Shown here: piece by piece, positions 13,131 to 27,000 of the stretch
Position numbering within the stretch: position 1 is the stretch's first letter
Layout of the letters: every line of letters begins with the position of its first letter
Notes under the pieces: model-generated
Databases searched by the model: none
Seen by the model: the letters and a program-made list of their open reading frames with translations, nothing else
Told to the model about the DNA's origin: nothing
From: Proteromonas lacertae
Taxonomy: Eukaryota > Sar > Bigyra > Opalinata > Proteromonadidae
NCBI GenBank assembly: GCA_002245135.1
Contig: NGBS01000297.1
Location: 186,001-250,000, forward strand
DNA length: 64,000 nucleotides
Direction: 5' to 3'
Program-made: the position numbers and the translations under genes

Positions 13131-15667
13131 TTAACTAGAAAAGGATTCAAGTAATTTCTAAAATACTATATAACGGTTGTATATACTCTAAATATATCAA
13201 CAAGTTTGTCAAATGTGAGTTTAGTAAGGTCAATTCCATCACCATCTTCATTTATTAATAAATTCAACGAATCTGGATGAAAAGGTAATTCAGATGATGT
13301 AATATCCAAAATATGGCCTTTTAGAATGTTACATACATTTTCAAACATCTACAGAATGAAATAATATATAAATATACCTTAATATATGAAATATAACTAT
13401 TTTGTATATTTGATTTGATTTTCATATTATTAATCACTTTAAAACATTCCATTAAATCAGTTTTATACTTTTCTATTACAGTTGAAGAAGTGACAGTAGA
13501 TATATTGAGTGATAATAATATCTTTATATTATTTAGATAAGTTAATCTATTCATAAAAATTATAAACATATATAAATACTGATAGTTTGTGAGAATATTT
13601 GGAATATCAACTATTAATTTTGGATATACATCTTTTATTTCCTATTTAAAAATAAATAACTAAGATAACATCATACAATAATATAATCATAGAAATCAGA
13701 ATCAGTAATATTATGAAGTGAATTGTTAAAGAAATAATCTATTAATTCAAATTCGTGTATTTTCTCACTATCCATTATCATTTCATTCATATTATTGGAT
13801 TTACTATAACCAGATATTATATAAATACAACTTATACATAAATTCTAATATTCTATTTCCTACAGTATTGTAATATTCAATCACTTTACAATGATATATT
13901 TGATATGATTTTAATTCTTCAAATACATTATTATTATCATTATACATATCACTCATTTCAAATAATTCAAATGGATAAAGTTCTTTTATAGCTTTATTAG
14001 CATTAATACTATAATAATAATAATAATAATAGAATCATTATATACTAATATCTTTCTATACAGAATGAAATATTCCTCTTTAAATCACAATAATCATCAT
14101 TATGATCAATTAATAAGTTCAAATAATCACCATTTTGACTATCTTCATATACATTCTTACACTTTTTGTAATTATTAATGAATAAAGTAACTAATGACAT
14201 ATTTGTATTAGCAGGTAAATCAATATTTTCAGTTGATAGTATTTCATAGATATATTTCTCTTCATTTCTATATCAATATATTAATAATAATAATATTCAT
14301 ATACATTATTCTCTCTATATATTGTTTCAATACATTAAACAAGAACTTTTCAGTATCAACTATATATTTCAATATCTCCAATATGTTAAAAGTATTTGGT
14401 TTTAATTTCAACTCTAATTTCTTATATTGTTGTAAAGGCTGTCTAATTTTAGATATATCTTCATTATTCCTACTAAAATATTCTTTTAAATTATTCAATT
14501 TATTGATTCTAATAGTAATACAATATCTTATCATTTGTCTAACTTGCATCATATATTGATCTTCTATCATCTTTTGTTTAGTAGTAAACGGTTTATAATC
14601 ATTTATATCTTTAGGAATTAAATAGCTAAAACCATAAAATACACTTGGATTAACTACATTAATTAGAATATCGTGATTTTCGTTTTTATATTGGTATATA
14701 TTTATTACTAAATCTCTATATATAAAAGAATTAATAGAAATTATACCTTTCATAATTCTCTAATTCTTCTTCCGCTTCTATTATTATATAATTACATTCA
14801 TTTGGTAAATAACTTGCTCTTTCGACTGTTATATTTGATATATTGTCAATGTCACATATGAATTTTTCACCATTCTTTCTTATTTCATTGTCAGAAGGTA
14901 AATCTCTTATTATATCTTCAATTAGATTACTATTCAATATAATTAATACTATCAAATATATATATACATATTATCACTATTTGATCTAATAGCTTCATTT
15001 ACAAACAACTAATAATTATTAACTAAATTATATAAATTATACATCTTCATTTTCTAAAAATGTAAAAATAGTCGTTTCATCTGTAAATTTTATCACATCT
15101 TTTCTACATTTTGGCATTCTTTCAAGACTATACTTGTCAATAGCATAATTCTCAAACATAAATTTATAATTCTTACTATTCAAACATAAAAATATATACA
15201 ACAAATACTCTAAATCAATCATAGTCTGCCTATGTATTACTAATGATTTATTCACTTCTTCATATATACTCAACATATTCTCAATATCTGTTAATTTTGT
15301 TAATTCTACTTTAGTTTTTAGGCTTAAATATTCAGAGAATCTCTCGTTCTTTAATGCTACACTGTTATTTGCATTACCTCTACAGAATATATTTATATAA
15401 TAATAATAATAATAATACAATATTGTAAAACACTTTGATTTTAATCCTTTAATAATTCTCTCTATTTCATTATTCATATTCTATATAATAGAAATAATAA
15501 TAACTAAAAATATACTTTCTTTGTTAATAATAAACTTAATAAATTGTTAGTGTTATTCTCATCTATTAATTTGATTAAATCATTTAAATATTTCTCATAA
15601 TTTGAACTGAAAGAAGTGATATATTTCTTACTATTTTCATCTAATAATATTCTATTGCTAATTTGTC

Positions 15668-15698
<31 letters not shown>

Positions 15699-18084
15699 CA
15701 ACAAAAGAAATATTATAATATAGAATTATATACATTATTTCTTCAATTTCAGATATTACAGTTATTCTTGATTTATCATAAAATCTCATAATATTCTAAT
15801 CAGATAAACAATAGTAAAAATGATATACATACATTATATAAGTTACTTAAACTATCAAAATCATTTCCAATTATGTTATTGTCATTAATAAACTGATTTA
15901 TATCTTTATGTATACCATCAGTTGTATTAATATATTTGATTGAGTTAGTAAATATATCACTATACAATAATAGTGTTTATAATATACACATATTCTTTAC
16001 ACTTCATTTGAAGTTCTGAAATTGTTACTTTTAACGATGTTTCTAATTGCTAATAATATAATAAAATAATAGTATATATATTATATACAGATAAATAAGA
16101 TGGAATATCACTCAATTCAATATCTTCACTATGAAGTGATGATTCTATACTATTCACTGCTTGTTTAAGAGATTTTAAAATATCATAATTATTAGTATTT
16201 ATTATATTCAATATTGAATTAATAGATATTCTATAAATATAATATTATGGATAAATATATACAGTTTCTTATTAATAATTTCATTTTGTTCTTTGTATAT
16301 CTCATCATAATGATGTTGAACTTCCTATTAATACATAATACACTATAATACAGTATAGAGTGTATTTAATTCATTTAATGTATAACCGTCATTAATGTTT
16401 ATTGAGTTACAATATGATTCTAACTGAATATATTCATTATTATCATATGACTCAGCAAAACACTTCAATTCCTTTCTATTTAGATAAATACATTATGAAA
16501 TATACAATAAATGATTAATAATTGATTTTATTTCAATTATTACTTGCAATTCCATTTCATTTATATCTTTCATTTTGTTATATATATCACTAACAGTAAG
16601 AAGGCTAGAGAGGCTTGACTGTATTTCATTGATTGTTGAATTGTATTTGGTATATATCTTTGGGAATATTTCTATATATTTCCCTTGTTCTTTACATTTA
16701 TCACTATTATAGAATAATGATTATTATACATTATATTGATTAATTCAATCTTTGAATCATTATATATCTTATACAACTCACTTAATAATGCTAAATTCAA
16801 TCTGTTATTATTATCACTGTAGTATTTCTGTATTGATTTTAGTGTTTCTTTCTTAGAATTGTCAATATTCTCATTCTTTATATCATCTGATATATTTACA
16901 CTATATATATATATATATAATTATTTCTATTATACATTTCTCTCTTCATATATTCATTCAATTCATTCTCTAATTCAAATCTCTTTGTGTTTATTATTAC
17001 ACCTTCATCTTTTTCATTATTATTAATATTCAATACTAATTCTCTATATTCTCTTATTATTGGTAATGGAATATCTTTCAATGATTCAATTACACTAATA
17101 TCATCTATATATGATTCAGTATTAGTTATTTCTTGAATGTATTTGTTACAATAATTTTCATCATTTTTATGAGATGAATATACTATTCAATATATAAATA
17201 TAATTATAAATATAAATTAATACTTTTCAGTAATTCGATTATTTTACAGATTTCGATTCTTTTATTTACTTCTTTTTCTATTATTAATTTTAATATTTCT
17301 TTTAACATATAGGGACTGTCTTTACTTACTTCATATTCACATCTCATTATTTTATCAACATCTTCATCTTTAAATAAATCTTCCCCAATTATATATTTAT
17401 AAAGTAATAAACCATAATTCCATTTATCTACACTTATATCTAGCTCTTTATTACTCAATTCTTCTGGACTTAAATATTTTGTTAATTTCTTTTTTACATT
17501 ATTCTTTCGAATGTAAATCAACCCATAATCACATATTTTGATTTTATCACTTACTTTATCATATAAAATATTCGATGGAGTTAAATTCGAATGAATTATT
17601 TTGTTGTTATGTAATTCTAATAATCCTTCTCCTATTTCAATCAGATGTCTTTCTATATCAGGTGAGTGAATATCTGCTGAATATATCTCATAATATGGTC
17701 TAACTGTGAATAATTGCATAATATTTGGTAAAAATAACAACTTCTTTGCAGATAATGTAAATACACCTAAATCTTCACAAAATAATTGATTCTAAAAATT
17801 ATATTTTGATTAAATATACAAGTTCAGATAATTCTTTTTCTTCCAAAACATGGCTTAGATTAAATACCTTCAATACCCCAGCTGTCTCAGAATTTTCTTC
17901 TCCGCCCACTACATGATACGTATTTTCACTTGTAGACTGATACAAAATGCTGATATTCTACAGATTAGACAGAAATCAATACTCTGTAATCTAAATCATC
18001 TGATAAAGATTTCTATGATGGTATAATGATTGATGTTAATACAAAATCAAATTTATTTTTCGAATAATCCTTTGAGTCAAACAT
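13131..18084 (-). CDS. Giant pseudokinase-helical tail protein without an Hsp70 head
   Basis: The ATG at 18084 gives MFDSKDYSKNKFDF. Short GTATT..TAG introns then lead into a kinase N-lobe with AGVLKVFNLS as the putative ATP-Lys strand. The C-lobe (17714-17221) has IIHSNLTPSNIL, ICDYGL, YLSPEEL and DKWNYGLLLYKYI. As in the neighbouring fusion gene, HRD is HSN, so the catalytic base is lost while the DFG-like Asp is kept. Immediately after the kinase the frame passes into a Lys/Glu/Asn-rich helical tail of about 1,100 residues. I traced it exon by exon from about 17180 to about 15800 without a break; the last exons end LLESFSS and a TAA at 13131. The neighbour has an Hsp70 domain at this junction. 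Function is unknown; a scaffold or ligand-sensing role is inference only. Confidence 0.68.
17221..17714. repeat. Pseudokinase C-lobe block, copy B
   Basis: This is the partner of 12163-12656. Homology ends at the beginning of the intron after the last kinase exon on one side and at the TVRPYYEI codons on the other. It is nearly identical at synonymous sites, so the exchange is recent. Confidence 0.85.
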
Positions 18085-18199
18085 TATTTTTAAAAAAGTG
18101 ATAGAAAAGCTTGAATTATGTTTGACAAATATTTTCTTAACAAAAACATGTTAATATAAGGCAATAATAAGTATAAACATTATAATAAAATAGACTACT

Positions 18200-21100
18200 T
18201 CACTTTGCTGTACTATTATCTTGTTTTTCCCCATCTTCTACTGAATCTTTTTCAGAAGAAGGAAGACTAGGGATATCAACATTAGCAGAAGTAGGATTAG
18301 GAACACAAGATTTATTTTCTTCTTTTTCTTTTTGTAATTCTTTTGATTGATTTTCAGTTGAAGGATGTATAATATTTTCAGTTGATTCAATTGAATGAGG
18401 TTGTTCTTCATCTATTAATTGCTTTTCATTTTGTTTTTCTACTTTCCCATTTGAACCTTTTTGCTTAGCACCTTGTTGTAGAGTAGAAGGAATATCACTA
18501 AGAATAACTTTCATTATAACATCATCAAGAATTTTCTTTACAATTAATTCTACTTGTTCCTCATCTGGTTCTACATCTTCTGTTTTTACAATTTCTCCAC
18601 CTTTAACTACTTCCTCTTCAGTGATTATTTCTTCATCATTTTCAGCAACTGGAATAAGTGGAACATCAGGTTCATTACTTTTATATATCTTAATTGCATT
18701 CTAATCAATTATAGATTAAACATTTTATACTTTCATTGTTTTTAATAATTCATGTAATGACAATTTATTTATATCTTCTACACCTTTGAGTATTACACTC
18801 TTCTTCTCTTCAGGACAACTGCTTATATACTTAATAATAGATAATCTAAAACTATCAATACATTTAAGAAATTCCTAAAGTAATGATAAAATAATCTATA
18901 TACTTCATATTCTTTTAATGAAGATATGGATAATTGATTTTTGTATTTATCAGTGTTTATTTCATTCACTTTATTCGTCAATTCTTCTTTCTTTTCTTTT
19001 AATTCTTCAAATGAAAAAGATATCACTCCAAAATCTGTTTCTTCAAATATCTTTACATCTTCTTTTGTTAATGCTTGTTGTTTATTCATAATTTCAACAA
19101 TTTCATTTTTATAATCTTTCTCATCACTTTTGTATTTCTCTATTAATTTAGTTATTTCCATTGTATTTTTTGGAATTTCAATAATCAATTTTTCACTTTT
19201 GTATTGTTTAATTCTTTCACATACTTCATTAATTTCTGAATAATATCTAGCAATACATCTTCTTATTTCAGTTCTACAATTATCTAGATTAGAATTAAAC
19301 ATCTATAATAATAAATAATTGTGATATATACTTTATATGTTGTTAGATGATCCATTCTTCTAGTTCCATTGATTAATGCTTGAAAATCATCATAAGTACT
19401 CAAAAATGTATTAATTAAATTATCATCTAGATTTGGTATAACAATAGTTTTGTTCTTTAATATATCATAAAAGCCATTATTCTTTTCACTATTTATTTAT
19501 AAATAAAGTCTATATACATTTCCACTGTAATTAATATAATAACAGAATCTTTAATTTCTTTTAATAATGATAGGCTTTTCTATAAGAATTACATAATGAA
19601 CTATTCTATACAATATAATTCAATAAATGTTGTTTTATATCAACTTCATTTTTGATTGCTTTATTGTAATCACTCATTCTTTCCTTTAACTTTTCATTCC
19701 CCAATAATTGTTGATATTCTTTTACATTCTTTTGATTTTCTTTTATTCTATCTATTACTTCTTTCTTGAATTTCTATAAAATAAAATAAAAATAATAATA
19801 AATACATCTTCATTCTCTAGAAGTTTAGATAATGTAGTTTTATCAGGAAATATGATTATTTCATGTATAGTTTTTTCTATTTCTTCATTCTTGATATACT
19901 CAGCTTTCTTCTTAAAAACTTCATATTCATTACTATATAATTATAAATAATACGTTTGATACTTCATATCAAGTATGTTATTCTTTTCTGTATTAATTGC
20001 TTCAACAATACTATTATATAAAACCAATATGCCATCCAAATCCTCATCCTTTTTACTGTTCAAATCATCTGATAACTTTTGGTATAATTCATTTGAACAA
20101 CTATTTCCTCTAAAAATTAAAGTCACTATTTATACAATAAATCTCTACATTTATTCTTCAATTTCTCATTTACATTAACCAAATCTTTCATTATATCTTG
20201 TTTAACTGTAATTGTAGATAATAATGTCTTATCTTTTTCAATATCTTGAAGCGCTTTAAATACTTTCTCAGTGAGTGATGGATTTAATATATTGATAATA
20301 TTGTTTTTATCTCTTTCTACAACATCTTTTAAACCATTTCTTAATAAAAATAGAAATATTTAATTATACAAATAATTGTTTAATTCACTATATTGTATAG
20401 TTTCCATGTCATCATAACCATTCCTAATACACTAATAAATAAACATATAAAAGCAATACTGAATATTTATCTGAAATACTAGTCAATGTATCTATATAAT
20501 CAACTTTATTACTTATTTTGAATGTCTCAATTTGTTTATATAAATCATCTTCGTTTGATAATTTTCCTTTGACAATATCCAATTTATCACTACAATATAA
20601 TACTAAAACAGCAAATGTATATACAATATTGATTTACATTCTTTCTTTATAATATCAATTGATATACTGGTTATTTCATCTAAACTTCTCAATATGTTAG
20701 GTATAGCAATAAAAACTGATTCTCCATAACTATTAAAACTATTATACACTTCAGTAATTCTATTTTGTTGATCTTTAATTCCATCAAAAGTAAGTGAATC
20801 AATAGAATCTTTTATATGTTTTCTATTAAGAATAATACAAATTATAATATACATTTTATCTTTTATTATATCAATGTAATGATTTTTAATATCATTACAA
20901 AATGTGCTTATTTTCTATTTGATAAATACTAGTATAATAATACAACATATAAATCGCATAACAATTTCATTCCACTAACGTTTTGTGAATTGTTTTCACT
21001 GTTACTACAGAATTTAGATATTTTATTTTTGTAATGATCATCACTATTTATACATTTTGCTATATCTTTCAGTGATTCTCTATTACATTATTAAATTACA

Positions 21101-23797
21101 AATACAATAAGTCGGATGATTTTTTCTTTATTCTTTCAACAGCTTTTTCTCTAATACCTTTTAATACCTATATCAATTAAATAATTATTAAATACATTCT
21201 TCTCATTAAATATATCTCCAACCTTCTTATATTCATCAACTCTTGTGTGAATAACTTCAATTGCTGGAATTAATTCTTCTTTTATATCTGGCAATAATTC
21301 TAAAGTATTCAACATGTTGATTATTCCATTACTATTTAACATAGATATTTATTATACCCTATATCTTTTACATTTTTCTTTGATTCTTCTAATATATTGT
21401 TATACTCTTTCGGTATTAACTATTAATAAAGATATAGAATTATATACATCATAATATTCACAGATTGACAAATTTTCTAGTTTATCCTGATCTATACTTT
21501 CAAATAGCCTTCTTAACTCATTTTTTATTTCATCATTATTAATATTTACATTCCCTAAATCTGATTTTATATTTTCACTATAAAAATAGATTAATACAAA
21601 TTTATACATTACTGGATTTATTTCTTCCTTAACTGTATTAATTACTGTTTCTTTCCTTTCATTTAACTCCTAATACATATAAACAATTCATATATACATT
21701 GTCAAACCTATCTACCAACTCCTTTCTCATCATTTTATGTAATGGTTCTATTGACTCTTTCAAATATGTTTTAAAATCATTTAAAAATGGACAATCCATT
21801 TCTTTCATATTCTCATCTATTATTCTTTGATATTCATATCTATTTCACAATAAACATTAATCATAATATACATTGATGATTCTAAATCATTTCTCTTCTT
21901 CATCACATTTCCATAATTTTTATCATAATAATAAAACTCTATTTCAGTTTTTCTACTTTTCTTTACTATTTCATCTCCATTTGATAATACTTCTATTTCA
22001 TTATGAATGTAATTATAATTGTTTTCTATTATCTTAATCAGTCTATTTACGTTTTCACTCTTTGTTATGGGTTTAGATAGTATTATTTGGAATTTTTTTA
22101 TTAAGGTATATAGCTGATTCAGTAATGGAGATATTTCTTTTTCTTTTAATTTTGATTCTCTATGTCAAATATAATACAACAATTATTATACATTCTTTCA
22201 ATTCTCTTTTTCATTTCATCAACATTTATTTCATTTCCTTCATTTATATCCTTCAATTTGTTCATTTCATCGATTATACAATCATCCATTTGTCTTAATA
22301 TCTCTTTATCATCTTCTTTTATTTTCTTCCTTTTTATATTCAACATTAAATAATTCAAACACTTCAACTCAGTTTCTATCTCTAATTCAGGTATTGATAT
22401 TATATTATTCATCACATCTTCATTATCTTCATTTACTATTCTATATTTCCATTTACCTTCTTCAATTAAACCATAATAACTATTTCCATAACTGATATCT
22501 TCATCCATGTTTATTGTTCGATTGATCTTTGTTTCATTTTCTATACTCTTCAAATATTCTTCTATTGTTGTTTGTAATAACGGAATTCTTAAACTTCCTC
22601 CTACTATTACTACTTCAATTAATCTCTTTTCTTCATTAGATATTTTACTCTCATTTAATACTGCTTTTATTCCTTCTTTTAGTTCTTTGTCTATTCCATT
22701 CTTCTTTACTAAATCATTTAATTCATTTACACTGAATGTTGAGTCAAAATCATCATCTCCTAAATCAATTGAAACATTTATCTAATTAAAATAGAATAAC
22801 AATATAGAATATTTATATATATTATATTTATACATCACTAGCTCCTTGAGCACTTAGTTTTTCTTTCATCTTTATTATCTCATTCTTCACTTTTAGATAA
22901 TTCTTTTCTTTTCCTACTTCAAATATATCTATTTTCATCTCATCTTCAATCATTTCTCTAAAATGATTTATTAATATATTATCTATTCTCATTCCACATA
23001 AATCATTTATGGTTTTAGTTTGGATTATTTTTACTTCATTCTTTCCATATTCATTTAAACAAATATTCGTTTTTAAATAACCCATATCTACAAATAATAC
23101 TTTCTTTTTACTTTCTTCATCAACAAATTTCGAATCATTTTCATATCCAAAACATAAACTACATGATAAATATTCAGGAATTATTTCTACTTTCTTAAAT
23201 CCATTTGATTCGAAGATTCTTCTCAATAATTCGATTTGATAGTTGTTATAATCACATGGAACTGATAAGATACACTTGATTTTATCCACATTATTCTTTT
23301 CTTTTATATATTCATATATGTGATTTGCATAACTACTGTATATATCATTCACATTTAATATCTTTTCACCTAATCCTATATTATGGATTTTAAATCCTAT
23401 CTCATCATTTTCTAATTCTATTATTGATTCAGGATAGTGAGAGTGATTTTTGAGAATTTCACTAATTTCACTGAATTTCTTTCCAAATAAATCTTTGATT
23501 GTCGTTATTACATTCTTGAAATTTTTAACTGCCTAATAACAATATATATAAGTTAATATAGAATAGAATAGAATATACAGTGGTACTTTTACCAAATAAT
23601 CGATTATTTGTCATATCAATGAATAATCTATTTAATAATAAACATAATCATAATCAATACTGAGTTTTCTTTTGACTGTAAACATCTTCTATGATTTTTG
23701 GAACTATTGGTTCAATTCTATTATCATATCCACTTAATACATAATTATTTCCTCCAAAATCTATCCCAATAGTAAATGAATTGTCAATATCCGACAT
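18200..23797 (-). CDS. Giant Hsp70-head/helical-tail protein, copy 2
   Basis: The ATG at 23797 starts MSDIDNSFTIGIDFGG. The head follows Hsp110/Hsp70 order: LFIDMTNNRLFGKSTT, CILSVPCDYNNYQ near 23270, IPEYLSCSL, VDMGYLKTN near 23080, KLSAQGASD and VGGSLRIP near 22600. The phosphate-1 loop is GGNN instead of GTT, and the phosphate-2 loop lacks its Gly run, so ATP use is doubtful although several acidic residues remain. From about 22170 the frame runs into helical exons (the first ones, ending YGNVMKKRNDLESS, match the fusion gene's tail start). It finishes in a Glu/Gln/Ser/Pro-rich tail and a TGA at 18200. All joins I checked between 23797 and 21550 keep frame. The predicted product is roughly 1,600 residues. 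No signal peptide or membrane segment was seen. Confidence 0.68.
22440..23640. repeat. Hsp70-head block, copy in the 18.2-23.8 kb gene
   Basis: It is nearly identical to 10629-11800, with a few substitutions and short indels in introns. At the position of the one-base surplus in the other copy, this copy has the length that keeps the reading frame open. Confidence 0.82.
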
Positions 23798-24036
23798 GAA
23801 AATGACAAAAATAGCTTTTGAAAGCTTGATAGGTTTGAAATTAAATTCTATTTTTTATGTTGTTAGAAAGCGCAGTCATCAATAATAATTTTCACAAATA
23901 TTTTACTAGCAAAGAGACACATGATTATGCAATAAAAGAAGTTGCTGTAAAAACTACAAATATGAATTGTACAGTTAAATATAAAGCGAATATCATCAAA
24001 AATTCATAAATTTGTGTTAATTAAATACTATTATAA

Positions 24037-27000
24037 TTATAATGGGATTTCATCATATGAATTTGATGGACCATTCTCATCAAAACATTTTTCAAACGAT
24101 TTTTCAAGCCTTTCTAAGTTCTTTTTCCATAAATCATCGCTGCTACTTATATTCTCAACTTTATTGATAAATTGCTTCATTTCTTCCATAATTTCATAAT
24201 CTTCCTCAACCAAAACCTTTTCTCTCAAGTATTTTTTAAAGTCTTTCAAAACATGTTTCATTTTATTTCTTAGCTGAATTTGAATCTATTTTATATGAAT
24301 AAAATATGGAATATACAAAATGAGGTGTTATGAAAAACTGACTGATTTGTTCTTCATTAAATATATGACTATTTATAATAATATATATAGTAATAATACC
24401 TATTACACAGATCATCGATTATTTGAAGTGGTTCTTTACTTTTATCTATATCATAATAAGTAGCATTGTGTTTCATATATAACTCTTTCAATCTGGTTAT
24501 AAAGAAAGGAGTTTGGTTGATTGGTAAATCAATTTCAACATCCAAAGTATCTTCTATTTCTTCATGCTTTTCTATATGATCTTTTAATCTTAATAGAACA
24601 TCCAGTTTAATATTTAATAAGTAATTAAGATATTTGTATGATAATACATTATCTGCTAATGATGATAATAGTCTATTGATGTTTTGATATGGTTTAACAT
24701 ATGGTTTTAAATATTCTCTATGATGAATGAATGAATTAATCAATTAATATACATCAAAAAGCGAATATCTATCATTACATTATTATCTCTTTTTTCATAA
24801 TCATCCTATTATATTGTTATAATAAACAAAAAAAAATACTAAGCTATCTAAATCAATAAAATTCATCAATTCTTCTTCTGTAATATTCAATAACATTTGT
24901 CTTACAATTAATCTGGGAGGAATAGTTTCATCATATGGAATTGGAGGTAAGTTATATGATTTACATATATCATTAATATAATCTGAGAATTCTTTTGTCA
25001 TAACTGCTGGTATATCCACTGTAAATTGAGGAACATATATATCTCCCTATTCACATAAATAATACAATAATTATAAATATTTATACTCCTGCTTCTATTG
25101 ATATTTTACATTTTAATAACTCATCACAGCAATGAAGCATCATTATTCCACTCATCTTTTCAAAATAATCTTCATCCATTGAATCAAGTTTCTTACTCAA
25201 TGCATTCTTGATTCTATTATCCATGCTTAAAATACTTATCTTTAAAAACTGAATATTCTGCTTTAAAAACATTTTATTATTCTCTATTCCATCCAACTGT
25301 TCTAATTTGAAGTATTTCTTTATTTCATCTCTGCTGGTTCTATTGATAATATAATTAATAACAATTTATACTGAATCAATAATTGTCTAACAATAATAGC
25401 AGGTGATATTTTTATAATGATTATAACTTCAGGGAGATTGAATGTAACAGATACTAGTTTAACATACTCTTTGAAAATGTCATTTAAATCTGTAGGAATA
25501 TTTATCTGATATATTGGAATATTCAACTCTGGTTGTTTATAAAAAATAGCTCTTTTCAACGATGAAATATTCTTATACATCGCTTGAAGTTCTTGTGGAG
25601 ATAGACTCTTAATATCAACTGATTGTAGAGATAATATGAATAATTTCATTAACCTTTTCTCTTTTTCAGTATAACCAAAAGTCTTCACTAGTTGTGATTT
25701 GTTGAAGTTCATTTCTAATACAATAAACAATAATAATAAAAATATATACATATTACTAACAATTGTAGATGGAAGTTCTTCTTTATTCAATAACTATTAT
25801 GCATTATATTATACTATATTATATACAATAACATTATCAGTGAATTTATCTATTGCTTTTTTTACACTTAGTTTTTTATCTTCTGTTATATTTGATATTT
25901 TCAATCTTAATCCATTCAATTCAGATAATAAGTTTGATTTTTCTTCTTTGCTAAGATCCGAGAGTGTTGATTTTGTTACTTAATTCATTACTACAACAAT
26001 ACATCAGTTTATATTATATACCATATTATCATATCACTCAAGTATTCTTTAGCTAAATCACCACATACATTATAATCACATTCATGATTTGACTTTACAA
26101 AGAATAAAATATTGTTGATCATAGTTGACAATGATTTATAACCACCTTCATTCATTGTTCTATTATCAAGTTCATCTTTAATGAATGCTGCAAGATAATA
26201 ATTATCTTTTGAACATGTGTTTGAATACTCAACAACAAAATTACTATTATGAATATTCATATAAATTATATACGCCAATGAAGCCTAGATTACTCTTAAA
26301 CATTTTAGATCTCACTTCTTCATCAATACACAACTCCTATTTATTAATAATTCTAATACATTATTATACACTAATTGTTTCTTTAATCTCTACAATCATT
26401 CTCTTTAAAGATTGACTAGTTCCTGTATTAAGTTTATAAAATGGTAATAAAGAATATAAATAACCTATCTGATAATCTGGAAATTTGATTTCTATTTCTG
26501 AAATAAGTCTTGAACAATCAACTCTATTGAAAATATAAACAACAAGCAAATATACAGAAGTTTAATAATATCATCATTTTCTTGTATGATTTGATTGATA
26601 TAATTCGACATTAATTTATAATAATTACTCCATATTATCTTATAATAATAAGTAAATGAATTCTCACTAAATGGAGTGGTTTTAAACTGCATATTAATAT
26701 TATCACTATCTGGATAATGGAAATATGTCAATAGCAACAATATTAAATTTTGACGATCTAATAATGGAGTTGGATTGAAATAAGTAATTTGTTGATCGAT
26801 TAATTGAGAAAACTCTTCTTCTGAATATAATGAATGATTCTTCAATTGAGAAATAGTGGCTTGATATATTTGTGTAATTAATTGAAATAATGATGGTAAA
26901 ACAGTTGCATCAGTATTTGATAGTATTGTATTTAGGCAATGTCTATATATTATTATATTTATATTGACTAAAATACCCATAACTGTAATTGAATAAAAAT

